Positions 1 through 9,300 of a DNA stretch of 58,281 bases are shown piece after piece. Below the pieces are notes generated by a model. It did no database searches, was not told the origin of the DNA, and was given only the letters and a program-made list of their open reading frames with translations. The stretch is taken from positions 1 to 58,281 of the forward strand of contig JAPDFW010000037.1 in the NCBI GenBank assembly GCA_028826165.1, written 5' to 3'. The number at the start of each line of letters is the position of its first letter. The stretch's first letter is position 1. Source of the stretch: Anaeramoeba ignava. Taxonomy: Eukaryota; Metamonada; Anaeramoebidae. A program made the translations under genes and the position numbers.

Positions 1-1112
1 TGATAATCGTAAATATTTTCGTTAAATCTTAATTTAGGAAGTTCAATTTGAATTGGAATTGATTGAGTATTTGTATCTCCAGTTCCTAATTGACCATACC
101 AATTACCACCAAATACTATTAATTTTGAATTAGAAGTTAAAATCAAATTATGATCTGCGCCAACACAAATTTCAAGAATATTATCATCATTTTCAAATAA
201 AGATGATTTGATTTCAGTAAATTCATAAGTATTTCCATTTTTTTTGCCAAGTCCATTATCTTGAGAATAACCAGTTGAATAAAGTTTTCTTTTTGGATTT
301 TGATTTTCATCTTCATTTTCAATCAACATTATTGAATGATTAATTCCACATTGAATATCAATTATTTTGCCTTTTGGAATATTTTGAATTTTGGTTAATT
401 TATTGATTTTATCTTCTTCTTTTCTTGATTCTCCTAATCCAAGTTGGCCATATTCATTATACCCGCATCCAAATAATTCTTGATTTGGATTTAAAAGAAA
501 AATATGTCTTGAATCAGTTCCTGAAAATATTTTAGAAACATTTTTCATCATTAAAATTGGTTTTTCTGTTTTTTTAAGCGTTTTAGAATCAAAACCAAGT
601 TGACCAAATTCATTTGAACCAATTCCATAAGCATTATGATTTGAAGTTAATAAGTAAATCGAACTTAATCCAGAAACAATATCTTCAATTATTCTATCAT
701 TTTTATCTTCAATTAATGATGAAATATTGATAAATTTATTTGGTTTTTTTGGATTAATATTTTCTCCTTTTGCAAATACATTTCCTTCTATTGTTAAAAT
801 AGCTTCATTTCGACAACCAACAGATACTTTTTGAATATTTTCAATTTGGATTTTTGAAGGATTTTGTTTTGAATTTAATAAATATTCTATTGCTTTTCCA
901 TTTTTAAAAAGGAAAATTGTTGAAAAATAACCTGATGAAATTTGTTTAATTTGATTTTCATTTTCATTTTCATTTTCATTTTCATTTTCATTTTCATTTT
1001 CATTTTCATTTTCATTTTCAAATTTAAATTGAATTGGTTTTGTTATTTTATCTGGTTTATTCTTGAAAAGTTTTGGATTTTGATTAAAACCAAAAAATAA
1101 AATTTCATTCAT
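1..1112 (-). CDS. RCC1-BTB repeat protein, copy 1 (C-terminus beyond window)
   Basis: The minus strand is open from an ATG at 1112 (MNEILFFGFNQNP...) to the window edge. It matches the two complete copies that follow, residue for residue over long stretches. Visible parts are a short N-terminal segment, an FKFENENEN run encoded by TTCATT hexamers (about 960-1020), then RCC1-type beta-propeller repeats with GxG and QLG signatures. The BTB half lies off the window. RCC1-BTB proteins usually pair a protein-binding propeller with a dimerising or Cullin-recruiting BTB domain; the substrate cannot be told from sequence. The start is chosen because the MN(D/E)xLFFG N-terminus is shared by all three copies and is preceded by the T-rich TCATTTTT leader. 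Confidence 0.85.
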   Translation of the reverse strand, partial: MNEILFFGFNQNPKLFKNKPDKITKPIQFKFENENENENENENENENENENENQIKQISSGYFSTIFLFKNGKAIEYLLNSKQNPSKIQIENIQKVSVGCRNEAILTIEGNVFAKGENINPKKPNKFINISSLIEDKNDRIIEDIVSGLSSIYLLTSNHNAYGIGSNEFGQLGFDSKTLKKTEKPILMMKNVSKIFSGTDSRHIFLLNPNQELFGCGYNEYGQLGLGESRKEEDKINKLTKIQNIPKGKIIDIQCGINHSIMLIENEDENQNPKRKLYSTGYSQDNGLGKKNGNTYEFTEIKSSLFENDDNILEICVGADHNLILTSNSKLIVFGGNWYGQLGTGDTNTQSIPIQIELPKLRFNENIYDY

Positions 1113-1362
1113 TTTTAAAAAGAAAAAAAATGAAAAAAATGAAAAAATAATTTTAATTTTAATTTTTAATTTTAATTTTAATTTTAATTTTAATTTTAAT
1201 TTTAATTTTAATTTTGATTTTGATTTTAATTTTGATTATAATTTTAATTTTGAATTTAATTTTAATTTTAATTTTGATTTTAATTTTAATTTTAATTTTA
1301 TTTTTAATTTTAATTTTAATTTTGATTTTGATTTTGATTTTGATTTCATTAATAATTCCATT
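1113..1362. repeat. AATTTT/GATTTT hexamer tract between RCC1-BTB copies 1 and 2
   Basis: Runs of TTTTAA and TTTTGA hexamers fill about 1150-1345, between the start of copy 1 and the stop of copy 2. The open frames here are low-complexity Ile/Leu strings and are not genes. The first 35 bases hold the leader of copy 1. Confidence 0.85.
1122..1148 (-). promoter_or_regulatory. Double TCATTTTT leader motif of RCC1-BTB copy 1
   Basis: Two ATGAAAAA boxes on the plus strand, which read TTTTTTCAT on the sense strand, lie 10-35 bases upstream of the ATG. The same arrangement precedes copies 2 and 3 and most genes in the window. It resembles the parabasalid initiator TCA(+1)Py(T/A); a role in transcription start is inferred. 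Confidence 0.45.
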
Positions 1363-3243
1363 TCAAAAAATTAAACAATTTTCTTTCTTTTCCTTTTTCT
1401 TTTTTTCTTGATTTTCTTCTTGATTTTGATTATTAAATTTGTTAATTAATAAATCAAATAAATTTGGATTTGTTTGATTTAATTGAAAATAATCAATTCC
1501 TCTTTTAATTTCATCAATTATTTCTTGTGTAATTTGAATATCATTTTTAATTTGATTTGAATAAATCCAATATTCAAATAATTGAAATGATTTATTACTT
1601 AATTCACTATAATCTGTAACTTTATTAGAAGTATCATTTGTTACAGATAAAAACATTCCTCGATATAATTCACTTCTCATTATTAATATTAATTTTGGAA
1701 ATTTATATTGTTTTTCTTTTCTTTCAATAATGAAATCTTTTTCATTTTCATTTTCATTTAAATAAATTCTTTTAATTGTTTCTTCAATTTTTTCATTTGA
1801 ATTTATAATTTCTTTAATTTCAGAATATAATTTTGGATTTATTTTGGAATTGTTTGAATAAATCATTTCAAATATTTGATTTGATTCTTTAATTGATTTA
1901 TTTGAAATAATTTCTTTAAGTTTTTCAATTTCATTTTCATTTTGATTTTGATTTAATCTATATTTTAATATTAATTTATGAGCTTCAATTATTTCTTCAT
2001 TTTTGGTTTTAAATGAAATATTACAAAATTCTTTTCTTCCAAATAGTTTTATCAAATCTTCTTCAAGATTGGAAAAAGAAGGAAGGGAATAATAAAGAAA
2101 TGAACTATTTTCTCCACAAGAAATATGATAATTAGAAACATTTTCGTTAAATCTTAATTTAGGAAGTTCAATTTGAATTGGAATTTTTTGATAATTTATA
2201 TCTCCTATTCCTAATTGACCAGACCAATTTCCACCAAATGTAATTAATTTCCCATTGGAAGTTAAAATCAAAGTATGATCTGCACCAACACAAATTTCAA
2301 GAATATAATCATTTTCATTTTCAAATAAAGATGATTTGATTTCAGTAAATTCATAAGTATTTTGATCATTTATGCCAAGTCCATTATATTGATAATTTCC
2401 ACATGAATAAAGTTTTCTTTTTGGATTTTGATTTTCATCTTCATTTTCAATCAACATTATTGAATAAGAAAATCCACATTGAATATCAATTATTTTACCT
2501 TTTGGAATATTTTGGATTTTGGTTACTTTATCAATTCTCTTTTCTTCTTTTCTTGATTCTCCTAATCCAAGTTGAGCATATTGATTATTACCGCATCCAA
2601 ATAATTCTTGATTTGAATTTAAAAGAAAAACATGATTTGAATCAGTTCCTGAAAATATTTTAGAAACATTTTTCATCATTAAAATTGGTTTTTCTGTTTT
2701 TTTAAGTGTTTTAAAATCAAAACCAAGTTGACCAAAATGATTTGAACCAATTCCATAAGAATTTTGATTTGAAGTTAATAAGTAAATTGAACTTAATCCA
2801 GAAACAATATCTTGAATTATTCTATCATTTTTATCTTTAATTAATGATGGAATATTAATAAATTTATTTGGTTTTTTTGGATTAATATTTTCTCCTTTTG
2901 CAAATACATTTCCTTCTATTGTTAAAATAGCTTCATTTCGACAACCAACAGATACTTTTTGAATATTTTCTTCAATTTGGATTTTTGAAGGATTTTGATT
3001 TGAATTACTTAAATATTCTATTGCTTTTCTATTTTCAAAAAGGAAAATTGTTGAAAAATAACCTGATGAAATTTGTTTAATTTGTTTTTCATTTTCATTT
3101 TCATTTTCATTTTCATTTTCATTTTCATTTTCATTTTCATTTTCATTTTCAAATTTAAATTGAGTTGGTTTTATTATTTTATATGGTTCATTTTTGATAA
3201 GAGTTGGATTTTGATTCCAACCAAAAAATAAACAATCATTCAT
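1363..3243 (-). CDS. RCC1-BTB repeat protein, copy 2
   Basis: This is a complete 626-residue frame. An N-terminal MNDCLFFGWN is followed by a Glu/Asn run (NENENE) from TTCATT hexamers. RCC1 propeller repeats occupy about residues 60-400, with signatures such as FGCGNNQYAQLGLG, SCGNYQYNGLGI and FGGNWSGQLGIGD. Two BTB/POZ-like segments follow, near residues 405-470 (KEFCNISFKTKNEEIIEAHK) and 510-600 (KDFIIERKEKQYKFPKLILI). The C-terminus is Gln/Lys-rich and basic. No interruption or missing block is seen. The family is typical of amoeboid protists; adaptor or Cullin-3 roles are known for animal relatives, but the partner here is unknown. It is a very recent duplicate of the genes on either side. 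Confidence 0.9.
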   Translation of the reverse strand: MNDCLFFGWNQNPTLIKNEPYKIIKPTQFKFENENENENENENENENENENEKQIKQISSGYFSTIFLFENRKAIEYLSNSNQNPSKIQIEENIQKVSVGCRNEAILTIEGNVFAKGENINPKKPNKFINIPSLIKDKNDRIIQDIVSGLSSIYLLTSNQNSYGIGSNHFGQLGFDFKTLKKTEKPILMMKNVSKIFSGTDSNHVFLLNSNQELFGCGNNQYAQLGLGESRKEEKRIDKVTKIQNIPKGKIIDIQCGFSYSIMLIENEDENQNPKRKLYSCGNYQYNGLGINDQNTYEFTEIKSSLFENENDYILEICVGADHTLILTSNGKLITFGGNWSGQLGIGDINYQKIPIQIELPKLRFNENVSNYHISCGENSSFLYYSLPSFSNLEEDLIKLFGRKEFCNISFKTKNEEIIEAHKLILKYRLNQNQNENEIEKLKEIISNKSIKESNQIFEMIYSNNSKINPKLYSEIKEIINSNEKIEETIKRIYLNENENEKDFIIERKEKQYKFPKLILIMRSELYRGMFLSVTNDTSNKVTDYSELSNKSFQLFEYWIYSNQIKNDIQITQEIIDEIKRGIDYFQLNQTNPNLFDLLINKFNNQNQEENQEKKKKEKKENCLIF

Positions 3244-3583
3244 TTTTGAAAATGAAAAAAATGAAAAAATAATTTTTAATTTTAATTTTGATTTTAATTT
3301 TAATTTTAATTTTGATTTTGATTTAAATTTTAATTTTAATTTTAATTTTAATTTTAATTTTAAATTTTAATTTTAATTTTAATTTTAATTTTAATTTTAA
3401 TTTTAATTTTAATTTTGATTTTGATTTTAATTTTGATTTTAATTTTAATTTTAATTTTAATTTTAATTTTGATTTTGATTTTAATTTTAATTTTAATTTT
3501 GATTTTAATTTTTGATTTTAATTTTAATTTTAATTTTGATTTTGATTTTAATTTTAATTTTAATTTTGATTTTGATTTTGATT
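3244..3583. repeat. TTTTAA/TTTTGA hexamer tract between copies 2 and 3
   Basis: An almost pure run of TTTTAA and TTTTGA hexamers covers about 3275-3625 and extends into the last codons of copy 3, where it encodes an (NQ)n tail. Two TCATTTTT boxes (3250-3269, sense minus) form the leader of copy 2. Confidence 0.85.
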
Positions 3584-5389
3584 TTAATTTTGATTTTGAT
3601 TTTGATTTTGATTTTGATTTTGATTATTAAATTTGTTAATTAATAAATCAAATAAATTTGGATATGTTTGATTTAATTGAAAATAATCAATTCCAATTTC
3701 AATTTCTTTAATGATTTCTTGTGTAATTTGAATTTCTTCTTTAATTTGATTTGAATAAATCCAATATTCAAATATTTGAAATGATTTATTACTTAATTCA
3801 CTATAATCTGTAACTTTATTTGAAGTATCATTTGTTACAGATAAAAACATTCCTCGATATAATTCACTTCTCATTATTAATATTAATTTAGGAAATTTAT
3901 ATTGTTTTTCATTTCTTTCAATAATGAAATCTTTTTCATTTTCATTTTCATTTAAATAAATTCTTTTCATTGTTTCTTCAATTTTTTCATTTGAATTTAT
4001 AATTTCTTTGATTTCAGAATATAATATTGGATTTATTATTCTGTTTGAATAAATCATTTCAAATATTTGATTTGATTCTTTAACTGATTTATTTGAAATA
4101 ATTTCTTGAAGTTTTTCAATTTGATTTTGATTTTGATTTAATCTATATTTCAATATTAATTTATGAGCTTCAATTATTTCTCCATTTTCTGTTTTAAATG
4201 AAATATTACAAAATTCTTTTCTTTCAAATAGTTTTATCAAATCTTCTTCAAGATTGGAAAAAAAAGAAAGAAAAGGGGAATAATAAAGAAATGAATTATT
4301 TTCTCCACAAGAAAGATGATAATCGTAAATATTTTCGTTAAATCTTAATTTAGGAAGTTCAATTTGAATTGGAATTTTTTGATTTTTTGTATCTCCAGTT
4401 CCTAATTGACCAGACCAATTTCCACCAAATCCAATTAATTTTGAATTAGAAGTTAAAATCAAAGTATGATCTGCACCAACACAAATTTCTCGAATATAAT
4501 CATTTTCATTTTCAAATAAAGATGATTTGATTTCAGTAAATTCATAAGTATTTTGATCATTTATGCCAAGTCCATTAAATTGATAATATCCACATGAATA
4601 AAGTTTTCTTTTTGGATTTTGATTTTCATTTTCATCTTCAATCAACATTATTGAATGATAAAATCCACATTGAATATCAATTATTTTACCTTTTGGAATA
4701 TTTTGGATTTTGGTTAATTTATCAATTCTCTTTTCTTCTTTTCTTGATTCTCCTAATCCAAGTTGACCAGTTTCATTATCACCACATCCAAATAATTCTT
4801 GATTTGAATTTAAAAGAAAAACATGATTTGAATCAGTTCCTGAAAATATTTTAGAAACATTTTTCATCATTAAAATTGGTTTTTCTGTTTTTTCGAGTGT
4901 TATAAAATTTGAACGAATTCGGCTATAATAATTATCACCAATTCCATAAGCATTTTGATTTGAAGTTAATAAGTAAATTGAACTATATCCAGAAACAATA
5001 TCTTCAATTATTCTATCATTTGTATCTTCAATTAATGATGAAATATTGGTAAATTGATTTGGATAATTTGAATTAATATTTCTTCCTTTGGCAAATACAT
5101 TTCCTTCTTTTGTTAAAATAGCTTCATTTTGACAACCAACAATTACTTTTTGAATATTTTTGATTTGAATTTTTTGAGGATTTTGATTTCTTAAATATTC
5201 TATTGCTTTTCCATTTTTAAAAAGGAAAATTATTGAAAAATAACCTGATGAAATTTGTTTAATTTGATTTTCATTTTCATTTTCATTTTCATTTTCAAAT
5301 TTAAATTGAGTTAGTTTTGTTATTTTTTCTGGTTCATTTTTTAAAAATTTTTGTTTATTATTTTCACCAAAAAATAAACAATCATTCAT
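3584..5389 (-). CDS. RCC1-BTB repeat protein, copy 3
   Basis: This is a complete 601-residue frame collinear with copy 2. It has the MNDCLFFGENN start, a shorter NENEN run, RCC1 repeats (FGCGDNETGQLGLG, FGGNWSGQLGTGD) and the same two-part BTB region. The last dozen residues are (NQ)n because the gene runs directly into the downstream hexamer tract, so the original stop seems to have been lost or displaced by repeat growth. One propeller blade differs (IGDNYYSRIRSNF instead of the GxNxxGQLG form in copy 2), suggesting relaxed constraint on that blade. Function is as for copy 2: a propeller-BTB adaptor of unknown partner. Confidence 0.9.
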   Translation of the reverse strand: MNDCLFFGENNKQKFLKNEPEKITKLTQFKFENENENENENQIKQISSGYFSIIFLFKNGKAIEYLRNQNPQKIQIKNIQKVIVGCQNEAILTKEGNVFAKGRNINSNYPNQFTNISSLIEDTNDRIIEDIVSGYSSIYLLTSNQNAYGIGDNYYSRIRSNFITLEKTEKPILMMKNVSKIFSGTDSNHVFLLNSNQELFGCGDNETGQLGLGESRKEEKRIDKLTKIQNIPKGKIIDIQCGFYHSIMLIEDENENQNPKRKLYSCGYYQFNGLGINDQNTYEFTEIKSSLFENENDYIREICVGADHTLILTSNSKLIGFGGNWSGQLGTGDTKNQKIPIQIELPKLRFNENIYDYHLSCGENNSFLYYSPFLSFFSNLEEDLIKLFERKEFCNISFKTENGEIIEAHKLILKYRLNQNQNQIEKLQEIISNKSVKESNQIFEMIYSNRIINPILYSEIKEIINSNEKIEETMKRIYLNENENEKDFIIERNEKQYKFPKLILIMRSELYRGMFLSVTNDTSNKVTDYSELSNKSFQIFEYWIYSNQIKEEIQITQEIIKEIEIGIDYFQLNQTYPNLFDLLINKFNNQNQNQNQNQNQN

Positions 5390-5395
5390 TTTGAA

Positions 5396-5420
5396 AAAGA
5401 AAAAAATGAAAAAAATGAAA
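5396..5420 (-). promoter_or_regulatory. Double TCATTTTT leader motif of RCC1-BTB copy 3
   Basis: Two ATGAAA boxes on the plus strand (sense TTTCAT...TTTTTTTCAT) lie within 30 bases of the ATG at 5389, as in copies 1 and 2. The stretch 5500-5536 beyond it is a short AATTG pentamer run. Confidence 0.4.
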
Positions 5421-5585
5421 TTTTAATTTTGAATTAAATTTAATATTTTTTCTAAAATTTTAATTGTTGTTCTCGAATCACTAAAATAAAAATAAAAAAA
5501 ATTGAATTGAATTGAATTGAATTGAATTGAATTGAATTAATATTTTTCTTTTTAAATTAATTTAGATTAAAAAATTTTTTAGTTA

Positions 5586-6036
5586 CTATTCATTTTTCCC
5601 ATTTTCCAAATCAATTTTTTCACAATAAGAAAAAATTTGGAAAATCAAATTTTGTTCTTTCCAAATTTTGTCTAAAATCAAACACATACTTTCTTGGTTA
5701 TTTTGAGTAATTATTGAACCATTTCCAATCCAAAAATATGACCCTTTAAATTTTTTGTTATTTCTTTGAATTATTCCTAAAGAAAGTAAAACTAAATTTT
5801 TTTTTTTGTTCCATTTTTTTTTGTTCCACTTTTTTTTTTTTTTTAAAAAAATTTTTACTTGATAATAAATCATAAATTCTTTGTTCATTTGTTAATAATT
5901 CTGATTGAATTTCCTCAAATGTTATTTTTCCTTTTTTTTCTAAAAGAAAAATTAAATTTTTTGTTAATTCTTCTAAAGTTTTTCTTTCAAATTCATTTTC
6001 TAAATATTTTTTTGAATTAAATTCTTGATTTTCCAT
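5586..6036 (-). CDS. Small E2F/DP-type winged-helix protein
   Basis: Two exons, 6036-5859 and 5791-5586, join across a 67-base GTAAAA...TTTAG intron in phase 1 to give 127 residues. The joined protein reads RKTLEELTKNLIFLLEKKG, then ITFEEIQSELL, then QRIYDLLSILLSLGIIQR and YFWIG. This follows the E2F/DP DNA-binding fold: helix 1 with LTxxF/L, the RRxYD helix, the G(L/I)I turn and the terminal W.G strand. The RIYD motif and the LGII turn only become continuous after splicing. A dimerisation coiled coil and transactivation region are nearly absent (about 50 residues follow), so it is shorter than typical E2F or DP proteins. It probably binds DNA as part of a dimer in cell-cycle transcription; that role is inferred from the fold alone. 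It is divergently transcribed from the DOCK gene. Confidence 0.6.
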
Positions 6037-6372
6037 TTTTTTTTTTAATTTGAAAAAATTTTAAAAAATGAAATTTTAAAAATTAAAATAAAAAGGATTG
6101 AAATTGAAATTGAAATTGACATTTAAAATTGAAAGTGGAAAAATTTGGAAAAAATTTTTTTATTTGTTGATTAATAAAGAAAAAAAAATCCAAAAAAAAA
6201 AAACTTTTTAATTTTTTCATTTTAATTGACAAAAAATTAGTTTAATTAATTCAAAATTATTTTGAAAAATTATTTTTTTTAATACAAAAAACAAACAAAA
6301 ACAAAAAATGAAAAAATTTTTTTTAAAATCATTTTTTTTTTTGCTTTTTTTTTCAATTTTTTTTAATTTTAA
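6037..6372. other. Divergent intergenic region between E2F-like and DOCK genes
   Basis: No gene is seen. The region is A/T homopolymer-rich. It holds a TTTCATTTTTT box for the minus gene near 6085-6092 (sense minus) and an AATCATTTTTTTTTT box for the plus gene at 6328-6342. Short GAAATT repeats lie at about 6098-6118. Confidence 0.5.
6328..6342 (+). promoter_or_regulatory. TCATTTTT leader motif of DOCK gene
   Basis: ATCATTTTTTTTTT lies about 35 bases upstream of the chosen DOCK ATG at 6373, followed by a T-rich run up to the start. Confidence 0.4.
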
Positions 6373-9300
6373 ATGTTTAGTTCAAATAAAATTAATCCAC
6401 CTGATTATGAGACAGAAAAAGAATCAATTTTGATTCGTAGAGATCGATTACAAAATATTTGTGCATTTCCTAAAGATGATATTTCTATTGAAATAATTAA
6501 ACATAAATCAAGAGTTCAAACAAATGATCTTCCAGTGTGTTTTTATTTTTTCAAAAAGCATTAAACATTCCAATTCAATTATAATTATAAATTTAAATAT
6601 AATTATAAATATAAATATAAATATAAATATATAAATATAATTATAATTATAATTATAAATATAAATATAAATTTAAATTTAAATATAAATATAAATTTAA
6701 ATTCAATTTGAAATTAAAAAAATTTTAAAAGTTTAAAGATTTAAATGTTCCAGAAATCCAACCTTTTGTCAGAGAATGCATCAAACCTCTCATATCAGAT
6801 TGGAAAATTATGAAATGGAATTATAGACAATACCATAAAGGATTGATTCAAATGCAAGAGAATTTCAAAGAAAGAGAAATAGGAAAACAACAACTTGAAG
6901 AAAAAAAAGTTTCTCTTAGAGAAAGATTGGCACAAGCTAAAAGAGCACGCATGGGGGTTGTTACCACAACAAATCGAAGAAAAAAATCACAATCAAGAAC
7001 AATAGGTTATAATACAAAACACAATCTTCAAGAAGAATACCACAAACCAAAACACGAAAAAAATGATCAAAATGAAAATCAAAATGAAAATGAAAATGAA
7101 AATCAAAATGAAAATCAAAATCAAAATGAAAATCAAAATGAAAATCAAAATGAAAATGATTTGGATTCTTTTCCTAAATATGATTTTGAAATTGACCGTT
7201 TAGAATCGCTTGAAAAAGAAGATCCCAAATCAAAAACATCTTTAAAACTCTTTTTCGAATATGATCATTTGGATTCTTTATCGATTTTACAACAGAAAAT
7301 TGAGATTGACCCAACAGAAATTGATGAGGAAATTTTAAATGAATCTTCTTCAAGAAATTTATCCGATTTCGAGAAGAAAATTAATCGCAAAACCATCTTT
7401 GAAATTGCAGGAAATATCAGTGTGGATAATCTTTTTGGCGATCCTCGAATAGTTCCACAACCACCTCAGAAACCAACTCCTTTTCGATTTGTGGTTCAAC
7501 CTGTCGAACTCTCTTTCCAATTAGAAACTAATGAACCATTTTTTTGCACACTTGCTCTTTATGATATTTCCAAAAAATATAAAATTTCGGAGAATTTCCA
7601 TTTTGAATTGAATGATGAAAATTCTCTTAGTTTGATTAAAGCCTATCGTTCGAAAACAATTGATAATGAAACCTTAACAACTCAAGCTCTTTTTAACATT
7701 ACTGAACCAAACAAAAATATGTATCTTGTGTTAAGAATAGAAAAAGTATTTCAAGAAGAATATAGTAAAGTGATTGAGCCCTATTTAAAAATGAATGTAA
7801 GCAAAATGAAAATTTAATTTAATTTAATTTAATTTAATTTTATTTATTTTAATTTAATTTATTTATTTTAATTTAATTTAATTTAATTTAATTTAATTTT
7901 ATTTATTTATAAGTCTGGCAAAAAATCAGGACTTAGTTTTTCAAAAGTAAACTCACAAATCGAAATTTCTTGCATCACATTCGGAAAATACAGACAAGCA
8001 TTTGGATGGTCAGCGTTGCCTATTTTTGACAGAAATAAAGCATTTCTTTTTGGTCAAGATTCAGGAACAAAAATGGAACCAATATTTCCCGTCAAAGATG
8101 ATCTAACAGACGAATATATATATTCATTTTTAAACGACAAAAAAAACAACAAAATACCCAAGCAACAATTGCTTCCTGGAACCTTTCTTTTCTTGGGGAA
8201 AATCGTGAATGATATTGATGAAATTGAAGAACGTATTTTGGATCCATCACTTTTCCTATTGGAGAAAGCCAAAAAGGAAGATGAAAATGAAAATGCAAAT
8301 GTAAATGCAAATGAAAATATAAATGCAAATATAAATGCAAACGAAGAGTTTGTTCACGAAATACAAGAATTCGGGTTTGATATGTGCACATTTCCGTACG
8401 ATTCTTTTGTCAATAACATGTATCTTTATCCGCAAAATGTGATTCATAACAAGAAAATCAAAGGACTCAAAACACAAAATTTGGTTGTCAAAGTGCAAGT
8501 TTTTGCCGATGATTCCAATATCAAAGGTCCAGGTTTAAAGGTGATTTATGGACGAACACAAACGAAGAAATTTGTGAATGAAATATTTACTCATATTCGT
8601 GCGCAATCGCCCAAAAAACGACTTTATGATGAGATTAAAATTATGCTTCCCGTTTTCTGTCCAGAGAAACTCCATATTTTATTCAGCTTTTTTTATGTAT
8701 CCAAAGCAAAATCCAAGCGTTCTTTTGAAGCTGTGGAGACTTTTATTGGGCATTCAATACTTCCTTTATTACCCAAGAAGCAAGATTCTTTCCAACATCT
8801 GGAATCTTTGCCGATATATTTTGATCTTCCAGAAACAAACTATCTTGGAGAAATCAACAAAGAGACTTCATTAGAAAAGAAAAACCAGCAATTCAAACTC
8901 AAGATTATTATGATCAGTTCCATTTATCCCACAGACCAATTCTTATCGACTTTTTTCGCAAATTTCACTGAAAATAATCAGCAAAGTCTGATCAACTACA
9001 TCCAATCTTTAAATAAAGTTGGCGCACCAGCTGCGACAGAATTCTTTATTCCTTTGGTCAATATTTTGGTGCAGATTCTTGTCAATGGAGAAGTTTCTCG
9101 GATCCAATTTGAGGCATTCAACGCAATTGTGAAAATTGTGCTTCTGGTACAAGAATACCATCCAGGAGCCAAAAGTTTAATTTTCAAGCCATACATCCAT
9201 TACTGCTTTCAAAACCCTAACATTTTTATCCAGTATTACCAACAACAGGAAGAAAACCAGAACAAGAAAGAAGATAGATCATCCAAAACAAATATCGAAA

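Noticed and set aside
8016-8018. TTG as start of the large DOCK frame
   Set aside because: The upstream reading frame continues to a good AG acceptor at 7913 and joins the preceding DOCK exon in phase.
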